In this document: in pieces, positions 57,581-64,000 of the stretch | How the letters are laid out: every line of letters starts with the position of its first letter | Numbering within the stretch: position 1 is the first letter of the stretch | DNA from: Lentzea sp. NEAU-D7 | GTDB taxonomy: Bacteria; Actinomycetota; Actinomycetes; Mycobacteriales; Pseudonocardiaceae | Length of the DNA stretch: 64,000 nucleotides | NCBI RefSeq assembly: GCF_026242055.1 | Contig: NZ_JAPJDL010000013.1 | Coordinates: 3,357 to 67,356 of the forward strand | Direction of reading: 5' to 3' | Notes under the pieces: model-generated | The model's database searches: none | Seen by the model: the letters and a program-made list of their open reading frames with translations, nothing else | What the model was told of the DNA's origin: nothing | Position numbers and translations under genes: made by a program

Positions 57581-60265
57581 TCACAGACGTGAACGGACCT
57601 CGTCGGCCTTGGGCTCGCCCAGCTCCTCGAACAACGTCACCGACTCCAGCCAGCACTTCTCCGCGCCACGGCGGTCACCCAGCCCGTCCAGCGCTAGCCC
57701 GAGGTTGTCGAGCGACTCGGCCTGCCCGTAGAGGTCGCCGATCGCCCGGAACGTCTCCAGCGCCCGCTCGACGTACGACACGGCCTCGGGGAAGTCGAGC
57801 AGCCCCCGGTACACCTCGCCGATGTTGTTGAGCAGGATGGCCTCGCTGTACGGGTCCTTGATGTCCTCGCGGATCTCCAGCGCCCGCAGGTACCGCGACA
57901 ACGCCACGTCGAACCGGCCCGCGTCGGCGTGCAGCAGCGCGATGTTGTTCAGCGTCACCGCTTCCGTGTGCAGGTCGCCCAGCTCGCGGGCGATCTCGGC
58001 GCACTGCTCGTAGCACGCCAGCGCGTCATCGGGCCGGCCCTGCACCATGTGGACGATGCCGAGGTTGTTGAGCGTCGGTACCTGGCGCGACTTGTCACCG
58101 GTCGCGCGGAAGATCGCGAGCGCCTGCTGGTTGTACTCGATGGACTCGTCGTGCCGGCGGACCTCGCGCAGCGCGATGCCCAGCGTGATCAGCATCCGGC
58201 CCTCGGCGCTGCGGTCGCCGACCGAGCGGGCGGCGGCCAGGGCGACGCCGTGCGTGTCGATCCAGTCCGCCCAGTGCTTGCGCAGGTTGAAGAAGTCCCA
58301 CAGGCACTGGGCGAGACTCCAGGACTGCTCGGGCAACTCGTGCTGGGCGGCGTCGCGGATCGCGGCGACGAGGTTCGCGCGTTCGGTGTCGCACCACAGC
58401 AGGGCCGCGTCGCGGTCCTCGAACGTGCGCGGGTGCACCGCCGGGTCGGCGGGAGCGATCTCCAGCCTGCGCTGCGGGTTGAGCTGCTGCGCGCTGTGCC
58501 AGGACGTGTGCACGTACCAGTCGAGCACCCGGCGCCGCGCCAGCGCGCGGGCGGGCGGCGGTTCGGCGGCCATGACCTGCTCGACGGCGTACGCGCGCAA
58601 CAGGTCGTGCAGGCTGTAGCGGCCGGGCGTGTGCTGCTGCAGCAGGTGTTCGTCGAGCAACGTCTCCAGCAGGTCGCCCGCCTCGTACGCGGTCAGCCCG
58701 GCGAGTGCGGCGGCCGAGTCGGCGGTGAGGTCCTCCCCGGGGTGGAGTCCGAGGAGCCGAAACAGGCGCCTCTGGTTCTCCGGCAACGCCTGGTACGAGA
58801 GGTCGAACACGCCCCGGGTGCCGAGGCCTCCTCCCCGTTCGAGCCGGTCCACCAGGTCCTGCAACGTCCACTGCGGACGCCGGGCCAGGCGTTTCGCGGC
58901 GAGCGCGACGGCGATCGGCAGGTGCCCGCACAGTTCCGCGATCCGTTCCGCGGCCTCGTGATCGGCGCGCACCCGGTCCTCACCGGCGATCCGGGCGAGC
59001 AGTGCGAGCGCCTCGCCGGGCGTGAAGACGTCGAGGAAGACCGACTTGGCGCCGTCGAGCCGCAGCAGCGTGCGCCGGCTGGTGATCAGCACCATGCAGG
59101 TGGAGCCGCCGGGCAGCAACGGCCGCACCTGGTCCTCGCCGGCGGCGTTGTCGAGCAGCACCAGCGCGCGCTTGCCCGTCAGCCGGTCGCGGTAGAGCGC
59201 CGCCCGTTCCTCCAGCGACTCCGGGATCTGCCCGCCGGGCACGCCCAGCAGCCGCAGGAAGCTCTCCAGCACGGCGGACGGGTCGGCGGGCAGCTCGTCG
59301 GCGTCGAAGCCGTGCAAGTCTGCCCACAGTTGCACGTCCGGATAACGCTGAACGAGCCGGTGGGCCGCGCGCACAGCCAGTTTCGTCTTGCCGACACCGG
59401 CCATGCCCTCGATCGCGGAGATCACGACGGTGGTCTGCGGGCCCGGCTCGCACAGCCGCCGCAGCTCGGACTCGCGCCCGGTGAACTCGGCGATGTCCAT
59501 CGGCAGCTGCCGGTGCGCGTTCAAAGCCGCGGGCGAGGGCACCCGGCTTTCGAGGACCACCTGCTGCAACTGGCGCAACCGCGAGCCCGGTTCGACGCCT
59601 ACCTGCTCGATCATGTGCTTGCGGGCCGCCGCGTAGGCCTCCAGCGCCTCGCTGCGGCGGCCGGAGCGGTCCAGCGCGAGCATCAGCTGCGCCCAGAACT
59701 CCTCGCGCAACGGGTGCAGCGCCGTCTCCCGCCGCAGGCGGTCGATCGCGTCGTCGAACCGGCCGAGCTCCAGCGACGCCTTGGCGAACCGCTCGACGGC
59801 TGTGAGCCGGCGTTCCTGGATCCGGGTGAACTCCGCGCGCAGCAACGGTCCCGCGTTCAGCTCGGCGGTCGGGACGCCGTGCCATCTGGCCAGGGCCTGG
59901 CCGAACAGGTCCGCCGCGGCCTCCGTGTCGCCGTCGGAGAGCGCGTTCTCGCCCTCGCGCACCAGCTGGTCGAACGCGTCAAGGTCCAGTTCGCCGGGCT
60001 CCACCACCAGCTGGTAGCCGTGGCCGGCCCGGGTCTTCAGCCTCTCGCCGAGGACCTTGCGCAGCCCGGCGACGTACGTGCGGAGGTTCGATTCGGGCGA
60101 CACCGGCGGAGAATCCCAAACCGCGTCCGTCAGCTGTGCGACGCTGACCGCCTCGTTGGCGTGCAGCAACAGCATGGTGAGAACCGCTCGTTGCCGTGGG
60201 CCGCCCAGGTCCAGCGATGTGCCCTCCCGCCGTACCGCCAGCGAGCCGAGCAGCAGGAACTCCAC
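57581..60265 (-). CDS. SARP-NB-ARC-TPR transcriptional activator (AfsR-like)
   Basis: An 894-residue regulator. Residues 1-90 are the OmpR-like SARP DNA-binding domain (GPRQRAVLTMLLLHANEAVSV, NLRTYVAGLRKVLG), 95-240 the BTAD domain, 260-520 an NB-ARC ATPase with P-loop GMAGVGKTK (288-296), then TPR repeats to the end (AIFRATGDKSRQVPTLNNLG, TEAVTLNNIALLHADAGRF). The same layout is found in AfsR. It lies 105 bp upstream of lazA in the same direction, so it is the probable activator of the thiopeptide genes. The GTG at 60265 (GAGGAG SD) gives the canonical VEFLLLGSL start; the longer frame is rejected. Confidence 0.9.
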   Translation of the reverse strand: MEFLLLGSLAVRREGTSLDLGGPRQRAVLTMLLLHANEAVSVAQLTDAVWDSPPVSPESNLRTYVAGLRKVLGERLKTRAGHGYQLVVEPGELDLDAFDQLVREGENALSDGDTEAAADLFGQALARWHGVPTAELNAGPLLRAEFTRIQERRLTAVERFAKASLELGRFDDAIDRLRRETALHPLREEFWAQLMLALDRSGRRSEALEAYAAARKHMIEQVGVEPGSRLRQLQQVVLESRVPSPAALNAHRQLPMDIAEFTGRESELRRLCEPGPQTTVVISAIEGMAGVGKTKLAVRAAHRLVQRYPDVQLWADLHGFDADELPADPSAVLESFLRLLGVPGGQIPESLEERAALYRDRLTGKRALVLLDNAAGEDQVRPLLPGGSTCMVLITSRRTLLRLDGAKSVFLDVFTPGEALALLARIAGEDRVRADHEAAERIAELCGHLPIAVALAAKRLARRPQWTLQDLVDRLERGGGLGTRGVFDLSYQALPENQRRLFRLLGLHPGEDLTADSAAALAGLTAYEAGDLLETLLDEHLLQQHTPGRYSLHDLLRAYAVEQVMAAEPPPARALARRRVLDWYVHTSWHSAQQLNPQRRLEIAPADPAVHPRTFEDRDAALLWCDTERANLVAAIRDAAQHELPEQSWSLAQCLWDFFNLRKHWADWIDTHGVALAAARSVGDRSAEGRMLITLGIALREVRRHDESIEYNQQALAIFRATGDKSRQVPTLNNLGIVHMVQGRPDDALACYEQCAEIARELGDLHTEAVTLNNIALLHADAGRFDVALSRYLRALEIREDIKDPYSEAILLNNIGEVYRGLLDFPEAVSYVERALETFRAIGDLYGQAESLDNLGLALDGLGDRRGAEKCWLESVTLFEELGEPKADEVRSRL

Positions 60266-60573
60266 AGGTCGATCGCTCCTCGATGATCCAGGCGTTGGGG
60301 TGCACAGCCATACTCGCGCACTTCCTGACGGTCTGTGCACGGCCTGGGCGAAATCTGTGCACGTCCCCTGACATCTTTGTGTCCAGATCCGGTACCTGCG
60401 CCGCCGGGCCCGAGAACTCCCCGGGAGTGGGGGTCGGCGCAGTTGCCGGATCCGGTTCCCCCAGAACCCGGCCGGCGTGTGAAAGTCACCGCGCACGTCG
60501 GCCACCTACCGCAAGACCGGTGGCCCGGACGGGTCCCCCAGACTGCACCGGGCCACCACCTTGCGTTCAGCCG
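60266..60573. promoter_or_regulatory. SARP upstream region with 22-bp-spaced direct repeat
   Basis: This 308-bp gap between the SARP and TetR genes contains two copies of TCTGTGCACG at 60332-60341 and 60354-60363, exactly 22 bp apart (two helical turns). A related GGTGCACAGC at 60300-60309 lies nearer the SARP start. SARP proteins bind direct repeats spaced by multiples of 11 bp, so an autoregulatory or upstream SARP site is plausible. The remaining GC-rich sequence, close to the TetR stop, holds no gene that I can support. Confidence 0.4.
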
Positions 60574-61197
60574 TCAGCCCGCCCAGCGGGCTCGCAGGGT
60601 TCGGGTGAACTCCTCGAACTCCGCCGTCATCGACACCTCGTCCGGTTGGAGCAGCCACTGCTGCTGCAACCCGTCGATCACCGCGATCGTCGTGCGCACC
60701 ACCGAGTCGACCGGGGCGTCCGCGGCGATCTCTCCTCGTTCTTGACCCGTGCGCACGGCATTAGCCAGCCATCGCCGCAGCCCGGTGTAGTGCCGGTGCA
60801 CCCAGGTGTGTGCGGGATGACCGGGTTCGGTCGCCTCGGCGGCCAGCCGCACGAACAGGCCGACCAGGTGCGGCCGCGCCGAGTTGCGCGCCACCAGGGC
60901 GGCCAGCGCGTCGAACGCCGCCCAGCCCAGTGGCGGACCTCCGCCGCCGGTCAGGAAGTCGCCGTCCTGCCGGTCGCGTTCCTCCAGCACGGCCGTCAGC
61001 AGCGCGGCCTTGCTCGGGAAGTGGTGCAGCAGGCCGGACTGCGAGAGCCCGGTCCTGGCCGCCACCGCCGCCACCGACGTGCCCTTGAAGCCCGTCAGCG
61101 CGAACAACTCCGTCGCGGCGGCCACCGCTCTGGCCCTTGACTCCTCACCGGAGACGTCCACCCGCGACCTGGTCCGGTACCTCGGCGGGACCGACAT
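60574..61197 (-). CDS. TetR-family regulator, GH3 operon
   Basis: A 207-residue TetR regulator with HTH residues about 20-65 (VAAATELFALTGFKGTSVAAVAARTGLSQSGLLHHFPSKAAL) and a C-terminal ligand domain. It starts nine bases after the GH3 stop (GAGGTGACGCG SD), so it is cotranscribed with the glycosidase. The inverted repeat in the GH3 promoter is a textbook TetR operator and its likely target. The ligand may be a sugar-derived or aromatic glycoside product. Confidence 0.87.
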   Translation of the reverse strand: MSVPPRYRTRSRVDVSGEESRARAVAAATELFALTGFKGTSVAAVAARTGLSQSGLLHHFPSKAALLTAVLEERDRQDGDFLTGGGGPPLGWAAFDALAALVARNSARPHLVGLFVRLAAEATEPGHPAHTWVHRHYTGLRRWLANAVRTGQERGEIAADAPVDSVVRTTIAVIDGLQQQWLLQPDEVSMTAEFEEFTRTLRARWAG

Positions 61198-61206
61198 CGC
61201 GTCACC

Positions 61207-63534
61207 TCACCCCTGGTCGGCGGGCAGGGTGACGCGGACGTCGCCGAGCCCTCGGGCGAGCAGCACCTCGCCGCCGGTCAGGGGGTGCCAGCCGTCCGCC
61301 CACGTCCGCTGGACCCGCGCGTCGCACGGCACGTCGACCCGCACGGTCCGCCCGGCCTCGACGTCCGCCACCGCGAAGCCGACGAGACGGACGGTCTCGT
61401 CCCGCGGGCGGAGGTAGACCTGCACGACCTCCCGGCCGGACCGCTCACCGGTGTTGGTGAGCTCCACCGAGACCGAGGCGAGCACGCCGTCCACAGTGGA
61501 CGCGCGTGCCTCCCCGTACTCCCAGGTCGTGTAGCCGAGTCCGTGGCCGAACCAGAACAGCGGGTCGGACGCGCCCCGGTAGCCGATCGCGGTGCCTTCG
61601 GAGTACACCAGTTCGCCGCCGGACGGAGTCAGCGGCAAGGCACCGGAGTCGGAGCGGGGGAACGTCGTCACCAGGCGCCCGGCCGGTTCGACGTGCCCGA
61701 GCAACGCGGCGGCCACCGCGTCACCGGCCTCCTGACCGGGCAGCCCGGCCCACAGCACCGCGTCGACCTGGGCGAGCCACGGCATGAGCACCGGCGTGGC
61801 GGCGTTCACCACGACGACGGTGCGGTGCGCGGCCGCCGCCACCGCCTCGACCAGTGCGTCCTGCTCGCCGGGCAACGCGAGCGTGGTCTTGTCGAAGCCC
61901 TCGGTCTCCTGCTCTTCGGTGAGGCCGACGACCACGACCGCCACGTCCGCCTCGCGCGCGGCCCGCACCGCGGCACCGATCGCGTCGGCGGGAGCCCGCG
62001 GGACCGGCTGGGTGATCAGGCCGACCAGCGCGCTGGCCCCGCGAACGCGGGCCGTGATCCGGTCACCGGGCGACAGCAGCACCTCGGCCGTCCAGTGCGG
62101 CGGCTTCAGCAGCGCCTCCTCGACGATGCCGTCCGCCCAGGCCAGCACGGTGGCGTGCCGCTGTCCGGCGACGTCGATCGTCCAGTCGCCGAAGCCGCGC
62201 ACGCCGACCAGCATCCGCGCCGGCTCGTCCAGCACGACCTCGCCGGACAGCTCGATCGACGCGGCGCCCTGCGCCCAGCCGCCGTACGCCGCGAGCTCGG
62301 CGATCTCCATGTCGCGCGTCGCCAGCACCCCGCCGTCCGCGTCGTACGTCGTGGCACGGACGTCCTTCAGCACCCCGGCGGCGGGAGCGGTGTGCCGGAG
62401 GCGGACCTCCACACCGTCCACAACGGACACCCAGTCGCCGAGTGCGGAGGTCAGGCCGTCCGCGATGCTGATGACGTGCGGCGGCCGCACACCGGCGGAG
62501 CCACCGCCCTGCGCGACGGTGTCGAGCGCGTGCCGGCCGATCAGCGCGACGCGGGAGTCCCGCAACGGCAGCACGCCGGAGTTCTTCAGCACGGTCATGC
62601 CGCCCGCCGCGAACCTGCGCAGCTGCTCACGGCGCAGCGCGCTGCCGGGCGCGGGCAGGTCGCCGGGCCACGAGCGCTGGTCGCCGAACGCGCCGGTACG
62701 CGACGCCAGCAGCAGCAACCGGCGCAGGTGGTCGTCGATGACCGGCTCCGCGACCTCGCCCGCCCGCACGGCGGCGACCAGCTCGTCCTCCCACGGGCCG
62801 CCGGGGCCGGGCATGACCAGGTCGAGGCCGCCGTTCGCGCTCGCCGCGGTCGACTTCGTGGCGAACCAGTCCGACATGACCAGGCCGTCGAACCCCCACT
62901 CGCCCTTCAACACCCCCTCGACGAGTTCGGTGTGCTCGGTGGCGGGGACGCCGTTGACGTTGTTGTAGGCCGCCATGACCGCCCACGGCGCGGAGTCCTG
63001 GACCACGATCTCGAACGGCAGCAGGTAGACCTCGCGCAGGGTCTTCTCGTCCACGACCATGCTCGCCGTGCGCCGCTCGGTCTCGGACTCGTTGGCCACG
63101 TAGTGCTTCGGCGTCGCCGCGACGCCCTTGCCCTGCAGGCCGCGCACGTAGGCGGCCGCGATGAGGCCGGTGAGCAGCGGGTCCTCGCTGTAGGCCTCGA
63201 ACAGCCGGCCGCCGAGCGCCGTGCGGTGCAGGTTGATCGTCGGGCCGAGCACGACGTGGACCCGTTGTGCCGCCGCCTCGTCCGCGAGCACCTCGCCGAC
63301 CTCGTGCGCCAGCGCCACGTCCCAGTGCTGGGCGAGCAACGTCGCGTTCGGCAGCACGCACGCGATCGTGCCGCCCCTGAGCTCGGCGCCGCGGACACCT
63401 GTCGGTCCGTCGGACAGCTTCAGCGACGCCAGGCCGATCTCCGGCTCCGCGTGCAGCGCGAACAGCGCGGAACCGGTGAGCAGCCGGACCTTCCGCGGCA
63501 GGTCCAGCCCGGCGATCGCCTTCTCGATGTCCAT
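61207..63534 (-). CDS. GH3-family beta-glucosidase
   Basis: A 775-residue glycoside hydrolase family 3 enzyme, apparently cytoplasmic because no signal peptide is seen. The (beta/alpha)8 domain spans residues about 30-280 with GVAATPKHYVANESETER (substrate Lys-His pair) and nucleophile Asp in GLVMSDWFATKS. A PA14-like insert around residues 380-500 and the fibronectin-III-like end (VVQVYLRPRDE) match bacterial beta-glucosidases. Beta-glucosidase activity on oligosaccharides or aryl glucosides is probable; beta-xylosidase is possible. Confidence 0.9.
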   Translation of the reverse strand: MDIEKAIAGLDLPRKVRLLTGSALFALHAEPEIGLASLKLSDGPTGVRGAELRGGTIACVLPNATLLAQHWDVALAHEVGEVLADEAAAQRVHVVLGPTINLHRTALGGRLFEAYSEDPLLTGLIAAAYVRGLQGKGVAATPKHYVANESETERRTASMVVDEKTLREVYLLPFEIVVQDSAPWAVMAAYNNVNGVPATEHTELVEGVLKGEWGFDGLVMSDWFATKSTAASANGGLDLVMPGPGGPWEDELVAAVRAGEVAEPVIDDHLRRLLLLASRTGAFGDQRSWPGDLPAPGSALRREQLRRFAAGGMTVLKNSGVLPLRDSRVALIGRHALDTVAQGGGSAGVRPPHVISIADGLTSALGDWVSVVDGVEVRLRHTAPAAGVLKDVRATTYDADGGVLATRDMEIAELAAYGGWAQGAASIELSGEVVLDEPARMLVGVRGFGDWTIDVAGQRHATVLAWADGIVEEALLKPPHWTAEVLLSPGDRITARVRGASALVGLITQPVPRAPADAIGAAVRAAREADVAVVVVGLTEEQETEGFDKTTLALPGEQDALVEAVAAAAHRTVVVVNAATPVLMPWLAQVDAVLWAGLPGQEAGDAVAAALLGHVEPAGRLVTTFPRSDSGALPLTPSGGELVYSEGTAIGYRGASDPLFWFGHGLGYTTWEYGEARASTVDGVLASVSVELTNTGERSGREVVQVYLRPRDETVRLVGFAVADVEAGRTVRVDVPCDARVQRTWADGWHPLTGGEVLLARGLGDVRVTLPADQG

Positions 63535-63555
63535 GTCCTCGAGCAGACCAGAAGC

Positions 63556-63577
63556 ACCGACCGAGCACTCGGTCGGT
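63556..63577. promoter_or_regulatory. TetR-type operator of the GH3 operon
   Basis: A perfect 10-bp inverted repeat, ACCGACCGAG-CA-CTCGGTCGGT, 22 bp upstream of the GH3 start. Spacing and symmetry are typical of TetR-family operators. The downstream TetR of the same operon is the obvious ligand. The divergent SARP start is 100 bp away, so it could also feel the repressor. Confidence 0.7.
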
Positions 63578-63676
63578 ATGTCCTGCCGTTACCGTTCGGT
63601 TATCGCGCCGTGATGTGCCGCCGCGCGGCACATCCGCGGCACGCCTCTTCTTGTGTCCAAGGGGAGGGGAATGGTG

Positions 63677-64000
63677 ATGAAGGTCGAGGTGCGGCTGCTC
63701 GGGCCGCTGGAAGTCCGCGGGCCGGACGGGCCGGTGCTCTTCACCGGGGCGCGGCGGCGGGCCGTGTTCGCGTTGCTGGCGCTGAGAACGGGCCGCCTGG
63801 TGTCCAGATCCGCGCTGGTCGACGGCCTGTGGGGCGAGGACGTGCCGCCCACCGGGACCAAGACGCTGCAGGGGCACGTGGCCAAGGTCCGCCGGGCGCT
63901 GGAACTGGCCGGCGCGGACGGCGTGGTGCTGACGCGTGAACCGGGCTACCTGCTCGACGTCACGCAGGTCGCCGTCGACGTCGAGGAGTTCGACGAGCAC
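63677..64000 (+). CDS. SARP-type regulator, truncated by the window edge
   Basis: The frame from ATG 63677 (SD GGGGAGGGG) stays open to the end of the window. The 108 visible residues are a SARP/OmpR DNA-binding domain: VRLLGPLEVRGPDGPVLFTG, RRRAVFALLALRTGRLVSR, KTLQGHVAKVRRALE, GVVLTREPGYLLDV. A BTAD domain should follow outside the window. It is divergent from the GH3 gene. Its targets are unknown. Confidence 0.88.
   Translation, partial: MKVEVRLLGPLEVRGPDGPVLFTGARRRAVFALLALRTGRLVSRSALVDGLWGEDVPPTGTKTLQGHVAKVRRALELAGADGVVLTREPGYLLDVTQVAVDVEEFDEH

Noticed and set aside
61285..63939. Long plus-strand open frame over the GH3 gene
   Set aside because: It is a shadow of the minus-strand GH3 gene; the composition is Arg/Gly/His-rich with no domain. 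The real plus-strand gene here is the SARP starting at 63677 in another frame.
1..64000. tRNA, rRNA, integrase, transposase, attachment site or origin
   Set aside because: I looked for CCA-ending cloverleafs, ribosomal signatures, recombinase/transposase motifs and DnaA-box clusters and found none I could support; a tRNA scan program would be decisive.

Overview
The window is high-GC DNA from an actinomycete. GTG starts, leaderless promoters, 4-nt start/stop overlaps, type VII secretion accessory genes, SARP regulators and a thiopeptide cluster all fit. The gene set suggests Pseudonocardiales (Lentzea/Saccharothrix-like), but the genus is only a guess. The first ~96 bases are a C/G homopolymer mosaic that looks like an assembly artefact at a contig edge.

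Layout. 0.1-3.0 kb: a secreted guanyl-type ribonuclease divergent from a CBM2-bearing SNase-fold lipoprotein, then a TetR regulator and an Asp-nucleophile alpha/beta hydrolase. 3.1-7.8 kb: a tightly overlapping pcaHGBDC-pobA operon converting 4-hydroxybenzoate through protocatechuate to beta-ketoadipate. 7.9-10.2 kb: an HTH_42 protein and an unknown membrane-anchored protein. 10.2-13.9 kb: moeA divergent from an OFA-family (oxalate/formate) transporter, a small conserved gene and fdhD. 13.9-20.7 kb: housekeeping and accessory genes (Nudix, ABC exporter, oxidoreductase, glycosyltransferase, hydrolase, SDR, DedA). 20.7-22.8 kb: an XRE-NACHT-membrane STAND protein. 22.9-27.5 kb: an ESX/type VII accessory operon ending in a secreted serine hydrolase.

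27.4-49.3 kb: an oxalate/formate catabolic region. It holds a succinyl-CoA-synthetase-like pair, an oxalyl-CoA-decarboxylase-type enzyme, formyl-CoA:oxalate CoA-transferase, an ADP-forming acyl-CoA ligase, a Nramp-fold transporter without the metal motifs, TerC, a GntR/FCD regulator, a PanE-like reductase, a frameshifted LysR, and an NAD-type formate dehydrogenase. The formate dehydrogenase alpha subunit is split into two non-adjacent genes. Four near-identical palindromes (consensus ATTGCATACNGTAT) sit in the promoters of moeA/oxlT, sucC/oxc, the gntR/panE intergenic region and the fdh operon. A variant lies upstream of a small ORF. In each of the four, the palindrome core TACNGTA supplies a TANNNT -10 box on both strands. 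I read this as one GntR regulon coupling oxalate import, activation and decarboxylation, formate oxidation, and the molybdenum-cofactor steps that formate dehydrogenase needs.

49.3-57.5 kb (minus strand): a compact six-gene thiopeptide cluster with the lazABCDEF order of lactazole. It includes a 59-codon precursor gene at 57296-57475 whose core ends in CSCGSSSCSSCTQPQ plus a short tail. It is a lactazole relative with extra Cys/Ser and probably a different macrocycle. A large SARP-NB-ARC-TPR regulator lies upstream. 60.6-64 kb: TetR plus a GH3 glycosidase with an inverted-repeat operator, and a second, truncated SARP at the window edge. I saw no tRNA, rRNA, CRISPR array or insertion sequence.
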